From positions 54,037-118,036 of the forward strand of contig JAEULA010000116.1 in the NCBI GenBank assembly GCA_016793165.1: a DNA stretch of 64,000 nt, given 5' to 3'. Positions 1-9,069 of this stretch are shown piece by piece. Each line of letters starts with the position of its first letter. Position 1 is the first letter of the stretch. Source of the DNA: Alphaproteobacteria bacterium. Lineage in GTDB: Bacteria; Pseudomonadota; Alphaproteobacteria; CACIAM-22H2. The notes under the pieces were generated by a model. The model had not been told where the DNA came from, searched no databases, and saw only the letters and a program-made list of their open reading frames with translations. Made by a program: the position numbers and the translations under genes.

Positions 1-1105
1 TCAGCACCACCGGCTCGCCCTTGTACCCGGCCTCCTGCAGCAGCTGCTTCGCCCTGGCGACGTCGCGCCGGGCGAAGGACTGGGTCGCGACCTGCGTCTC
101 GTTGGGCGAGCCGCAGATCAGGATCGCGAGGCACGGCTTGCCGTACTTCATGTCGCCGACCATCGCCGTGAGATAGGTGGTCTGGTCGACGAGCATGGCG
201 AGCGCCTGGCGCGCCTTCGCGTTGTTGAACGGCGGGTGGAGCGAGTTGGGCCGCAGCAGGCCCTGCCATCCCATCGGGTCCATCGCCGCGACGACGATGT
301 TGGGATCGCGGGCCGCGAGCGGCAGCAGGTCGTGCTGCGGCGCCTCGATCACGTCGACCTCGCCGCGGATCAGCGCCTGGATGGCGGTCGCCTGGTCGCT
401 GATGATCACCCATTCGACCGCATCGACGTTCACCACCTTGCCGCCCGCCCAGCCGTCGGCGGAATCGCTGCGCGGCACGTAGTCCTTGAACTTGCGGTAC
501 ACGACCTTGGATCCGGGAACCCATTCGTTCTTGTCGAAGGTGAAGGGGCCGGAGCCGACGATCTGGTCCCAGTTCTGCTGCTGGAACGCGTCTCCCTGGA
601 CGTCCTTCGCGCGCAGCACGAAGGTCGGCAGGATCGGATTGGCGAGGGTCTCGAGCACGGGACCGAACTTGGTCTTGAACTTGAGCTCGAAGGTCAGCTC
701 GTCCTTCGCCGTCAGCGACTCCGCGGCGGCCATCATCGCCGTGCCGTCGACGCGGCGCTTGTGCCAGCGGTTGAGCGAGGCGACGGCGTCGGCGGCCGTG
801 ACCGGCGTGCCGTCGTGGAACTTCATCCCCTTGCGCAGCGTGAAGGTCCACAGCATGCCGTCGGGGCTGCGCGTGAAGCTCTCGACCGCCTGCGGCTTCG
901 GCTGCAGCTTCGAGTCGAGCGCGAACAGCGCGTCGTAGATCATCAGACCGTGGTTGCGCGTGATCAGCGCATTGGTCCAGGTCGTGTCGAGGATCTTGAG
1001 GTCGGCGTGCGGCACGAAGCGCACCGTCTGCGCGTCGGCGACGAGGGGCTGCATCGACCACGCGCCGAGTGCAACCGCGAATGCGGTACCGCGAAGCAGA
1101 GACAT
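1..1105 (-). CDS. ABC transporter substrate-binding protein, family 5 (peptide/nickel type), partial at left edge
   Basis: Periplasmic binding protein of a dipeptide/oligopeptide-type ABC importer. The start is ATG at 1105, behind a strong AAGGAGG six bases upstream. A Sec signal peptide covers about residues 1-26, ending in ADAQ. The mature part has the family 5 hallmarks: an early TWTNALITRNHGLMIYDAL-like segment and FTLRKGMKFHDGTPVTA near residue 90. About 368 residues are visible and the C-terminal third lies off the window, so the stop is not seen. It is the last visible gene of a leftward operon, 28 bp after the M81 peptidase; the cognate permeases and ATPases would be expected further left. 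The substrate cannot be read from sequence. Confidence 0.9.
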   Translation of the reverse strand, partial: MSLLRGTAFAVALGAWSMQPLVADAQTVRFVPHADLKILDTTWTNALITRNHGLMIYDALFALDSKLQPKPQAVESFTRSPDGMLWTFTLRKGMKFHDGTPVTAADAVASLNRWHKRRVDGTAMMAAAESLTAKDELTFELKFKTKFGPVLETLANPILPTFVLRAKDVQGDAFQQQNWDQIVGSGPFTFDKNEWVPGSKVVYRKFKDYVPRSDSADGWAGGKVVNVDAVEWVIISDQATAIQALIRGEVDVIEAPQHDLLPLAARDPNIVVAAMDPMGWQGLLRPNSLHPPFNNAKARQALAMLVDQTTYLTAMVGDMKYGKPCLAILICGSPNETQVATQSFARRDVARAKQLLQEAGYKGEPVVL

Positions 1106-1133
1106 GGCCGTCCTCCTTGTCAGGTGCGATTGA

Positions 1134-2627
1134 TCAGGTCCGCGCGGGATGCGCCTCGTTCCAGTCGATGGGATAGAGCGGCCGCGTCACCGATTTCAGG
1201 ACCAGGCGACGCATGTTGCCGCAGGTCGGGCCCGGCGTGTCGGCGACCAGGATGCGGGCGGCATGCGGGGCGAAGGCGACGCGGAAGTGCTGCGGCGACT
1301 TCACGAAGACGAGCGCGGCGCGCTTGAGCTCCAGGCCGAAGGCGTTGAACAGCCCGGTGTCCCATTCGAAGGCCGGGTTGGTGCGCAGCGCGATGCGGAT
1401 GTCGCCGATGGCGAGCACCGCGCTGGGGCCGAGCTCCACGACCGAGCCCTCGGCGCCCGCGTCGTACATCGTGAACACGCCGTCGCTGAGCGAGCGCACG
1501 GTGGCCTCGACCGTGACCGGCTTGCCGTCGGCGGTGGAGACGCGGTGGCCGAGCGCGAGCCGGATCCGGCTTCCCGGCCCGGCCTGGACCGCGGCCTTCA
1601 CCGCCGCGCCGTCGCAGAGAGTCAGGTAGGTGAGGCGCCCCGACTTGTCGGCACCGAGGCGCAGCAATGCGGCGAGCACCGCGGCGCTGTCGCCGGCCGC
1701 GCCGCCGCTCGGGCTGTCGCCGTTGTCGCTGACGACGGTCGTGCCCTCGCCGCGCAGGCCGGTGCGGATCGCCTCGTCGAGCGGCACGAGCTCGGGCTCG
1801 AACTCGTCGCGGGCCTGCCAGGCGAGTTCGGCGAGATCCTCGGCGACCCGCTGGGCGGCCGCCGCGTCCCCGTCCGCGCAGACGAAGGCCGCGAAGCCGA
1901 GATCGGGCACGTCGAGCCACGGCTGCACCGGGAACAGCGAGGCGTGCAGGCATTCGCCGGCCGCCTCGCGGCGCCGACCCTCGGCCACGATCCGCGACAG
2001 CGGCTCCTGGCGCGTCGTCGCCTTGATCGGGGAGACGATCATGTGGCGCTTGGCCAGCGCCATCACGGGCCGGCGCCGGCCCGCGATCGCCTCGAGCAGC
2101 AACCGGGCGACGCGCTCGCCGGTCTCCCACATGTCGACATGCGGGTACTCGCGGTAGCCGATGTAGAACACGTCGGGCTGGATCATCGCCGCGGTGATAT
2201 GGCCGTGCAGGTCGAGCGACACGCCGATCGGCACGCCGGGCCCGACCACGCCGCGCACGCGGCGCACGATCTCCGCCTCGGCGTCGGGCTCGTCCTCGAC
2301 GACCATCGCGCCGTGCAGCGCGAGCGCGACGCCGTCGACCGGGCCGGCCTTGCGCAGCCGCTCGAGCATGTCGCCCAGGAGCTCGTCGAAGTCCCGGCGC
2401 AGGACGACGCCGCTGGCGCCGGCATGGCCCGCAATCAGCGGGACCGCCTCGACGCCGGCCTCGCGGAACACCGAGAAGAATGCCGGCACCTCGACGCGGG
2501 CGGCGCCGTAGCCGGTCAGAAGCTCGTCGCCGCGGCGGAGATAGAAGGCCTTGAACGTATCGACGGTGGTCTTGAAGGCGACGAAGGTGTTCGTCTCCTG
2601 CATCAGCGACCCGACGGCGATGCGCAT
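1134..2627 (-). CDS. M81 family metallopeptidase (MlrC-like)
   Basis: A 497-residue protein opening with MRIAVGSLMQETNTF, the typical N-terminus of the MlrC/DUF1485 family (usually about 480-500 residues). The family is named for microcystinase C, which cleaves linear peptide products; most members have no known substrate. Candidate metal-site segments are ALHGAMVVEDEPDAE near residue 100 and SLDLHGHIT near 135. The C-terminal MlrC domain contains DNGDSPSGGAAGD. The ATG shares one base with the TGA of the upstream aminotransferase, so the two are translationally coupled. Clustering with a peptide-type binding protein suggests hydrolysis of an imported amide or peptide-like compound (inference). 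Confidence 0.88.
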   Translation of the reverse strand: MRIAVGSLMQETNTFVAFKTTVDTFKAFYLRRGDELLTGYGAARVEVPAFFSVFREAGVEAVPLIAGHAGASGVVLRRDFDELLGDMLERLRKAGPVDGVALALHGAMVVEDEPDAEAEIVRRVRGVVGPGVPIGVSLDLHGHITAAMIQPDVFYIGYREYPHVDMWETGERVARLLLEAIAGRRRPVMALAKRHMIVSPIKATTRQEPLSRIVAEGRRREAAGECLHASLFPVQPWLDVPDLGFAAFVCADGDAAAAQRVAEDLAELAWQARDEFEPELVPLDEAIRTGLRGEGTTVVSDNGDSPSGGAAGDSAAVLAALLRLGADKSGRLTYLTLCDGAAVKAAVQAGPGSRIRLALGHRVSTADGKPVTVEATVRSLSDGVFTMYDAGAEGSVVELGPSAVLAIGDIRIALRTNPAFEWDTGLFNAFGLELKRAALVFVKSPQHFRVAFAPHAARILVADTPGPTCGNMRRLVLKSVTRPLYPIDWNEAHPART

Positions 2628-3976
2628 CAGGCCGCCCCGATGTCCCGCGCCGCCTTCTTCACCGCCTCGAGCGTCTGGTCCACGATCGCGTCGTCGTGCT
2701 CGATCGACATGAACCACGCGCCGCGCTCGAGCGCGCGCACGCCGTGGCCGAGCAGCGCCGTCGTGAACTTCACGTACTTCGCCTTGTTCATGCGCACGAG
2801 GTCGCGGTAGTTGCGCGCCGGCGCGTCGAGATCGAAGGCGACATGGAAGAACTGTCCCCAGCCGGTGACGACGACCTTGTGGCCGGCGGCGGTCAGCTCG
2901 CTGCGGATGCCGTCCATCAGACGACGGCCGCGCCGCTCGATCGTCGCGAACACCTCGGGCGTGAGCGCGTTCATGGTCGCCAGTGCCGCGGCGATCGCGA
3001 CCGGCTGCGCATTGAACGTGCCGCCGTGCAGGACGCCCTGGCCGAAGAGGTCCAGCACGTCCGCGCGCCCCGCGATCGCCGCGACCGGGAAGCCGTTGGC
3101 GATGGCCTTGGCGAAGGTCGCCATGTCCGGCGTGACGCCGAAGCGCTGCTGCGCGCCGCCCGGCGCGAGTCGAAAGCCGGTAATCACCTCGTCGAAGATC
3201 AGCATCGTGCCGTGCTTCGTGCACGCGGCGCGGACGCCTTCGAGATAGCCCGGCGCGGCCTGCACGGCGCCGGCGTTGCACATCGCCGCTTCCATGATGA
3301 CGCCGGCGACGTCGCCGCGCGCCAGGCGCTTCTCGATCAGGTCGAGGCGGTTCCACGACAGGATCTCGATGCCGCCGCCGGCCTCGAGCTCCTGGCCCTT
3401 GCTGCCCGCGATGCGATTGGGCGCCTCTTCCGGTCCCGCGGCCTCGAGCGTGGGCGCGTTCGACCACAGCACGTTGTCGAACCAGCCGTGATAATGCCCC
3501 TCGAACTTGATGATCGTGCGCCGGCCGGTCGCCGCGCGCGCCAGCCGGAACGCCGCCTGCACCACCTCGGACCCCGAGGAGGCGAAGCGCATCCGCTCGG
3601 CGCAGGGAACCATCTCGCAGACCTTGCGGGCGGCCTGCGCCTCGAGGTCGGTCTGCCCGGCATAGAGGATGCCGCGGGCCAGCTGCGCCTCGACGGCGCT
3701 GCGCACCACGGCCGGATTGTGGCCGAGGATCATCGGCCCCATTGCCAGGTAGTAGTCGATGAGCCGGTTGCCATCGACGTCGAACAGGCACGCGCCCTCG
3801 CCCCGCTCGAACACGAGCGGCGTCGGCGAGATGCCCAGCCGGAAATTGCTACTCACGCCGCCGGCGAGAAAACGCGAATTCTCTTTGATCCTTCGCGCCG
3901 ACTCGTCGAAAACACAGCGCTGCCCGGAATTGTGTCCGGGCAGCGCTGCGGCGGCTCCCTCTGCGTCAGGTGACAT
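2627..3976 (-). CDS. Class III aminotransferase, glutamate-1-semialdehyde aminomutase-like
   Basis: A 449-residue PLP enzyme. Visible motifs: SSGSE at 133-137 and HYHGW at 161-165 in the cofactor pocket, DEVITGFR at 262-269 (Asp to the pyridine nitrogen) and the presumed Schiff-base lysine K290 in TFAKAIANG. The closest family is the HemL-like branch of class III, but adjacency to an M81 peptidase, a peptide-type binding protein and an IclR regulator points to catabolism rather than tetrapyrrole synthesis (inference). It is the first gene of the leftward operon and diverges from the IclR gene with only 56 bp between start codons. Confidence 0.9.
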   Translation of the reverse strand: MSPDAEGAAAALPGHNSGQRCVFDESARRIKENSRFLAGGVSSNFRLGISPTPLVFERGEGACLFDVDGNRLIDYYLAMGPMILGHNPAVVRSAVEAQLARGILYAGQTDLEAQAARKVCEMVPCAERMRFASSGSEVVQAAFRLARAATGRRTIIKFEGHYHGWFDNVLWSNAPTLEAAGPEEAPNRIAGSKGQELEAGGGIEILSWNRLDLIEKRLARGDVAGVIMEAAMCNAGAVQAAPGYLEGVRAACTKHGTMLIFDEVITGFRLAPGGAQQRFGVTPDMATFAKAIANGFPVAAIAGRADVLDLFGQGVLHGGTFNAQPVAIAAALATMNALTPEVFATIERRGRRLMDGIRSELTAAGHKVVVTGWGQFFHVAFDLDAPARNYRDLVRMNKAKYVKFTTALLGHGVRALERGAWFMSIEHDDAIVDQTLEAVKKAARDIGAA

Positions 3977-4019
3977 TCCCCCACCCCGCTTGCACGCGAC
4001 GCGACACTAGGCCATGGAT

Positions 4020-4043
4020 TTCCGGAAGCGAAATGCGCATTTC
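4020..4043. promoter_or_regulatory. Tandem palindromes in the IclR/aminotransferase divergon, putative operator
   Basis: Two perfect palindromes lie side by side: an 8-bp one, TTCCGGAA (4020-4027), and a 14-bp one, GAAATGCGCATTTC (4030-4043), which contains the ATG of the IclR gene. IclR-family proteins bind short dyads in the region they share with a divergent target operon. The position suggests autoregulation and control of the leftward operon. No binding data are available. Confidence 0.5.
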
Positions 4044-4851
4044 ACGAGACGAAACAAACCGCCCGCCCGCCACCGCTTCCGAGGTGGAACGCGACCCGTA
4101 CGTGGTGAAGCCGGTGGCCAAGGCCTTGGCCGTGCTGGCATTCATCGAGGATGCGGGGCGCGAGGTCGGCCTGAGCGACGTCGCGGCGGCGCTGCGCCTG
4201 CCCAAGACCTCGGCCTTCCGCTACCTCTACACCCTGACCGCCGCCGGCTTCGTGGCCCACGGCGACGGCCGCGACCGCTACCGCCCGGGGCCGCGTCTGC
4301 GGCCCGGCGCGGCACCGGACATCAGCGTCCCGCGCCTGCGCGAGCTCGCGCTGCCGGTGATGTCGGAGCTGCGCGAGCGGTTCAACGAGACGATCAATCT
4401 CGGCGTCGCCGAACGCGACCACATCGTCTACGTCGCGATGATCGAGAGCAGCCGCGCGCTGCGCATGCAGGCGCGCATCGGCGAACGCCATCCGCTCAAC
4501 TCGACCTCGCTCGGCAAGGCGATCCTCGCCTTCATGCCCGAGGCCGAGCGCGCGCCGTTGCTGGCGGCCCCGCTGCGGGCGATGACGCGAAGGACCATGA
4601 CCGATGCCGGGGCGCTGCGCCGGCAGCTGCGCGACGTCGCGCGGCGCGGCTACGCGATCGAGGCCGGCGAGAACGAGGAGGGCCTGATGTGCATCGGGGT
4701 GCCCATCCTCGATCGCGACGGCCGTCCGGTCGGCGCCCTCAGCATCTCGGCACCCGAGCAGCGCATGACGCGGCCCGTGCGCCAGGACATGATCACCGCG
4801 CTGCGCAGCGCAGCCGGGCAGATCACGCGGCGGCTCGGCCGTCGCGCCTGA
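4033..4851 (+). CDS. IclR family transcriptional regulator
   Basis: A 272-residue regulator. An N-terminal winged helix-turn-helix spans about residues 20-80 (VKPVAKALAVLAFIED, then LSDVAAALRLPKTSAFRYLYTL). It is followed by the IclR effector-binding domain, with LNSTSLGKAILAF near residue 155 and the closing GALSIS segment. The ATG at 4033 is preferred because GGAAG lies four bases upstream and homology starts just after it; an in-frame GTG at 3970 would add 21 residues without family similarity. It probably senses a small carboxylate or amino-acid-like ligand and controls the divergent aminotransferase/M81/transporter operon (inference from the divergon). Confidence 0.9.
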   Translation: MRISRDETNRPPATASEVERDPYVVKPVAKALAVLAFIEDAGREVGLSDVAAALRLPKTSAFRYLYTLTAAGFVAHGDGRDRYRPGPRLRPGAAPDISVPRLRELALPVMSELRERFNETINLGVAERDHIVYVAMIESSRALRMQARIGERHPLNSTSLGKAILAFMPEAERAPLLAAPLRAMTRRTMTDAGALRRQLRDVARRGYAIEAGENEEGLMCIGVPILDRDGRPVGALSISAPEQRMTRPVRQDMITALRSAAGQITRRLGRRA

Positions 4852-4932
4852 GACGGGCGGGACCGCGACGAGGTCCCGAAAGTAGCCCTGTCCCGTCTGG
4901 CGCCGCCCGGTACGCGGTTTAGCGTGGCGGCC

Positions 4933-5445
4933 ATGATCGACAAATCAGCCCTGCAGCGCCGACGCCGCTCGCCCGACGAGCTCGTTCGCCACCCGCTCCC
5001 GCTCGAGGACGCCGCCCGCCACGACGCAATGGCCGCCGAGCTTCTCCACTGGTGGGCGCAGCTCGCCCCGCCCCGTGCCTATCCCGGCTGGGGTCACACC
5101 GCGCTGATCCAGGGGATGGAGCGGCTCGTGCTCGTCGCGATCGTCCGGCGTCGGCGCGGCCGGCACCTGTCGCTGACCCTCGATCGCGGCGCCATGGGCC
5201 TCGGCGGCGGGTCCATCCCGATCCGCACGCGTTGCGACGCCCTGGCGCTCTTCAAGGAGGACTGCACCGACTGCGCGCTGAGCGGCAGCCCGGCCTATCA
5301 CGCGATCGGCCTGCCGGGCGGCCCGCCGGTGTGCCGGCGCGTGATCCTGCCCTTCGCCGCGGGCGACGACGTCGGCGAGCGCCTGGTGATCGGGCTGGAG
5401 TCGGGCCCCGCGCGATGGTCGAACCCGGGTGGCGTGCTGAACTGA
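4933..5445 (+). CDS. Hypothetical protein, possibly PAS-like
   Basis: A 170-residue protein that I do not recognise with certainty. It has an Arg-rich N-terminal stretch, tryptophans in HWWAQLAP, a conserved-looking CTDCALSG segment with two close cysteines, and GGPPVCRRVILPFA followed by a final beta strand. That C-terminal pattern resembles small PAS-like proteins common in alphaproteobacteria. The ATG is used; an in-frame GTG lies nine bases upstream, and neither has a clear ribosome-binding site. There is no operon partner: the next gene runs the other way. The 250 bases after its stop hold nothing I can identify. Confidence 0.5.
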   Translation: MIDKSALQRRRRSPDELVRHPLPLEDAARHDAMAAELLHWWAQLAPPRAYPGWGHTALIQGMERLVLVAIVRRRRGRHLSLTLDRGAMGLGGGSIPIRTRCDALALFKEDCTDCALSGSPAYHAIGLPGGPPVCRRVILPFAAGDDVGERLVIGLESGPARWSNPGGVLN

Positions 5446-5698
5446 AGCGAAGCGATATCGCCGTCGCCGGCATCATTGAAGAGTGGCCGCAGGAGCGGGG
5501 GTGCGACGAGCCGGCAGGCCGCCGGCCTGGGCCGTCGGGTCCATGTCGGCCGCCGCGATGCGGCGCAAGCTCGCCGCCGCAGCAAGCTCGGCATTTCGCA
5601 CGCAAAGCGCCGCCGGGGGTCGCGATGGTCGTCGAGGCGATCCCGCATGGCCACCAGGTGGTTTCCGGCGATCGCGCGCCGACGTCGTCGCGGCCGGA

Positions 5699-6664
5699 TC
5701 AGCGCGCGTGGTCGGGGCGGCGCAGCAGCTCGCTGTAGAGCTCGCCGAGCCGTTGCGACACGGGGCCTGGAAGCGCGCCGGCGCCGATGCGCCGGCCGTC
5801 GATCGTGGACACGGGCGTCACGCCGCCGAAGGTGCCCGTGACGAAGGCCTCGTCGGCGGCATAGGTCTCGGCAAGGGTGAAGTCGGTCTCCTCCACCGGA
5901 ATGGCGTTCGCGCGCGCCACCGCGAGGACGTTGGCTCGGGTGATGCCGCAGAAGTTGAAGCGCCCGGTCGACGTGCGCACCACGCCGTCCTTGACGATGA
6001 AGAAGTTCGTCGAGTTGCAGCTCGCCACGAAGCCGTGGGGATCGAGCATCAGCGCCTCGTTGGCGCCGGCGCGGATCGCCTGCAGCAGCGCCTGGATCAG
6101 GTTCAGCCGGCTGTGCGAGTTGAGCCGCAGGTCGAAGACGTCGGGCGTCGAACAGCGGAAGGTCGAGGTGAACAGCGTCATGCCGCGCTGCTTGACCGAG
6201 GGATCCGGCACCTTGTGCTCGGCAACGATGACCAGGGTCGCCGGGCCGATGACATTGCGCGGGTCCTGATTCGGCGTGTGCTTGGGACCGCGGGTGACCA
6301 TCAGGCGGATGTGCACGCCGTCGTGCATGCCGTTCGCGCGGCAGGTCTCGTGCAGGGCCGCCACGAGCTCGTCGCGGGTTCGTCCGATGTCGAGGTCGAT
6401 CGATTTCGCGCCATCGAGAAGGCGGGAGATGTGCGCGTCCGCGAACGCGATCCGGCCGTTCACCTGCCGGAATCCCTCCCAGATGCCGTCGCCGAGCACG
6501 AAGCCCGAGTCGAACACCGACACGACCGCCTTGTCGCGCGGCACCATCGCGCCGTTGATGTAGACCAGCACGCCCGCGTTGCGCGGATCGTCGACATGGG
6601 TCTGCGCGCCCTTGGATTCCATCTGATGGCTCTCGCTCTCGCCGATGAGTGGCAAGGCCTCCAT
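5699..6664 (-). CDS. Class IV aminotransferase fold protein (D-amino acid/branched-chain aminotransferase-like), atypical active site
   Basis: A 321-residue member of the fold-type IV PLP family (IlvE, D-amino acid transaminase, 4-amino-4-deoxychorismate lyase). VFDSGFVLGDGIWEGFR at 50-66 is the usual substrate-side loop, and NSTNFFIV and VTGTFGGVTPV are the usual C-terminal elements. The start is ATG at 6664 with GGGGAG five bases upstream; a GTG six bases earlier is less good. Where the family carries the Schiff-base lysine this protein reads LRLNSHSRLN (180-188) with no lysine. Where the glutamate that contacts the PLP nitrogen is expected it reads VASCNSTNFF. It may be a family branch with different chemistry or no transamination activity. 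Confidence 0.8.
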   Translation of the reverse strand: MEALPLIGESESHQMESKGAQTHVDDPRNAGVLVYINGAMVPRDKAVVSVFDSGFVLGDGIWEGFRQVNGRIAFADAHISRLLDGAKSIDLDIGRTRDELVAALHETCRANGMHDGVHIRLMVTRGPKHTPNQDPRNVIGPATLVIVAEHKVPDPSVKQRGMTLFTSTFRCSTPDVFDLRLNSHSRLNLIQALLQAIRAGANEALMLDPHGFVASCNSTNFFIVKDGVVRTSTGRFNFCGITRANVLAVARANAIPVEETDFTLAETYAADEAFVTGTFGGVTPVSTIDGRRIGAGALPGPVSQRLGELYSELLRRPDHAR

Positions 6665-6989
6665 TACCACTCCCCATCAGTCACGGGTATGGGGCGTCGG
6701 CGGACTTCCGCGCGACCAAGCGGTTCGAGGCACACCAGCTCTTCGCCATTGGCGCGCGTGCCGGCGGCACCCGTCGCGGCCGGCGAATTCCGCGCCGACG
6801 ACGGACCGTCCTCCCGTCGGCGACATGAAAAGGCGCGCGGCCATGCGGGCCGGACATGTACGCTACCGTGAGCCCGATCGGACGCATCGCCGGGACGTAC
6901 CGGCGCGTGCGCTTCGTCGTGGACGCGGCGAGTCCGGACCCGGTTGCAGCGCGGCCACCCGCATCGGAGCCGATGGTTGGAGGCGTGAC
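6665..6989. other. Divergent intergenic region, 325 bp
   Basis: This lies between the class IV aminotransferase-like gene (leftward) and the TMADH-family gene (rightward). It must hold both promoters and both ribosome-binding sites: GGGGAG for the left gene, GGAGG at 6979-6983 for the right. I saw no convincing coding sequence, hairpin terminator or recognisable operator. Confidence 0.5.
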
Positions 6990-9023
6990 ATGGCGCTGCA
7001 CCGGATCTGGGAACCCTTCACGCTGAAGGGACTGACCCTGCGCAACCGCATCGTCAGCACGGCGCATTCGCCCGCCTACGCCGAGAGTTCTCAGCCGCGC
7101 GAGCGTTATCAGCTCTACCACGAGGAGAAGGCGAGAGGCGGCCTGGCGCTGACCATGTTCGGCGGGTCCTCGACGGTCTCCGAGGACTCGCCGGCCTCGT
7201 TCGGTCAGATCTCCGTCGCCGACGATTCGATCATCCCGTGGTTCGAGAAGTTCTCGGCGCGCATCCATGCGCATGGCTGCGCGCTGATCTGCCAGATCAG
7301 CCACATGGGCCGGCGCACCGGCTGGGACGGTGGCGACTGGATGACGCCGATCGCGCCGAGCGCCCAGCCCGAGCCGGCGCACAAGTCCTTTCCCAAGGTG
7401 ATGGAGCCCGAGGATTTCCGTCGCGTGGCCTCCGACTTCGCGCGCGCCGCGGGCCGGTGCCGCAAGGGCGGACTCGACGGCTGTGAGGTCTTCGTTTCAG
7501 GACACCTGCTGGGCCAATTCTGGTCGCCCGCGATCAATCAGCGCACGGACGCCTATGGCGGCTCGCTGGACAATCGGCTGCGGTTCACCTTCGAGGTGCT
7601 GGACGAGATCAGGCGAAGCGTCGGCGACTACCTCGTCGGGCTGCGGTTCTCGGTCGATGAAATGATCCGCGACGGGCTCGACGCCGCCCAGACGGTCGAG
7701 ATCGCGCTTCGGCTCGCGACGAGCGGCCTGGTCGACTACTTCAATCTCGTTTCCTCGAACAACTGGACCCACGCGGGCCTCTCGCGATCCGTGCCGACCA
7801 TGGCGTACGGGAGCATGCCGGCGATCGATCTCGTCTCCGCGGTGCGCAGGGAGACGGGCATGCCCGTCATCCATGCCTGCCGCATCAGCGATCTCGCGAC
7901 CGCCGAACATGCGCTCGCGAGCGGATTCGTCGACCTCGTCGGGATGACGCGGGCGCACTTTGCGGATCCGCATCTCGTCCGGAAGACCGCCGAGAACCGC
8001 GAGGCCGAGATACGACCGTGCGTTGGCGCGGGCTATTGCATCGACCGCATCTATGCCGGGCGCGATTCGCTCTGCATCCACAATCCCGCCACCGGGCGGG
8101 AGCAATCGGTGCCCCAGGTCATTCGGCGCACCGAGGGCAGGCGCCGGAAGATCGTCGTGGTCGGTGCCGGACCGGCCGGCCTCGAAGCGGCCCGCATCGC
8201 CGCGGAGCGCGGGCATGGCGTCGTCGTCTTCGAGGCAGCCGACGAGGTCGGTGGGCAGGTCCTGCTCGCGTCGCGGGCGGGATGGCGCAAGGATCTCATC
8301 GCCATCGTGCGATGGCGCGCCGACCGGCTCGCGAGCCTCGGCGTCACGTTGCGCATGAACCGCTACGCCGATGCCCAGGACGTGCGCGCGGAGGATCCGG
8401 ATGTCGTCGTCATCGCGACCGGCGGCCTCCCGAACAAGGAGTTCTTCGAGGGAAGCGATCTCGCGGTCAGCACCTGGGACATCCTGTCCGGGCAGGTCAA
8501 GGGCGCCGACGACGTCGTCGTCTACGACGACCACGGCCATCACCAGGGGCTCTCCGCCGCCGAGACGATCGCCCGACAGGCCCGATCAACGCGCTTCGTC
8601 ACGCCGCATCGCATGGCGGGCGGCGGTTTGGGACCGACGAACTTCGCCATCCACCTGCGCAACCTGCATAAGGCCGGCGTATCGATCACGACCGACACCC
8701 GGCTCGTCTCCGTCGCCCGGCGCGGCAACGGCCTGGTCTGCACGTTCCGACACGAATTCGACGGCAGCGAGCTGCGGCTGGAGACCGGCCAGATCGTCGT
8801 CGAATGCGGAACCCTGCCGGCGGACGAGCTCTATCTCGCCCTCAAGCCGCAGTCGCGCAATCACGGCATCGTGGATCTCGGCGCCTTCCGCATGAACCGG
8901 CCCCAGCCCGTGGGCGCTCCAGGCCAGCCCGGCTTCGATCTGTTCAGGATCGGCGATGCGGTGGCCTCGCGGAACATCCATGCCGCCATGTACGACGCTG
9001 CCAGGATCTGCAAGGACCTCTGA
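6990..9023 (+). CDS. Trimethylamine dehydrogenase-family NADH:flavin oxidoreductase, N-methylproline/dimethylglycine demethylase-like
   Basis: A 677-residue fusion of an Old Yellow Enzyme-type FMN barrel (about 1-340), a cysteine segment and an FAD/NAD(P) dinucleotide-binding module starting near 386 (KIVVVGAGPAGLEAA). The order is that of trimethylamine dehydrogenase and 2,4-dienoyl-CoA reductase. QISHMGRRT near 105 and the AYAE and ERYQLYHEEKARGG segments match the branch containing StcD/DgcA-type demethylases for N-methylproline and dimethylglycine. The usual four-cysteine [4Fe-4S] motif is reduced to C344, C350 and C362, with A347 in the second position. ATG at 6990 has GGAGG six bases upstream. 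The nearby choline sulfatase fits methylated-amine or osmolyte catabolism (inference). Confidence 0.85.
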   Translation: MALHRIWEPFTLKGLTLRNRIVSTAHSPAYAESSQPRERYQLYHEEKARGGLALTMFGGSSTVSEDSPASFGQISVADDSIIPWFEKFSARIHAHGCALICQISHMGRRTGWDGGDWMTPIAPSAQPEPAHKSFPKVMEPEDFRRVASDFARAAGRCRKGGLDGCEVFVSGHLLGQFWSPAINQRTDAYGGSLDNRLRFTFEVLDEIRRSVGDYLVGLRFSVDEMIRDGLDAAQTVEIALRLATSGLVDYFNLVSSNNWTHAGLSRSVPTMAYGSMPAIDLVSAVRRETGMPVIHACRISDLATAEHALASGFVDLVGMTRAHFADPHLVRKTAENREAEIRPCVGAGYCIDRIYAGRDSLCIHNPATGREQSVPQVIRRTEGRRRKIVVVGAGPAGLEAARIAAERGHGVVVFEAADEVGGQVLLASRAGWRKDLIAIVRWRADRLASLGVTLRMNRYADAQDVRAEDPDVVVIATGGLPNKEFFEGSDLAVSTWDILSGQVKGADDVVVYDDHGHHQGLSAAETIARQARSTRFVTPHRMAGGGLGPTNFAIHLRNLHKAGVSITTDTRLVSVARRGNGLVCTFRHEFDGSELRLETGQIVVECGTLPADELYLALKPQSRNHGIVDLGAFRMNRPQPVGAPGQPGFDLFRIGDAVASRNIHAAMYDAARICKDL

Positions 9024-9069
9024 GCCTCGCGATCCCGGGATGCGAGCACGAGGAAATCGGCGCGCGGAA

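Noticed and set aside
3970..4032. An upstream GTG start (3970) for the IclR gene
   Set aside because: It would add 21 residues without family similarity and would run through both palindromes; the ATG at 4033 has GGAAG upstream.
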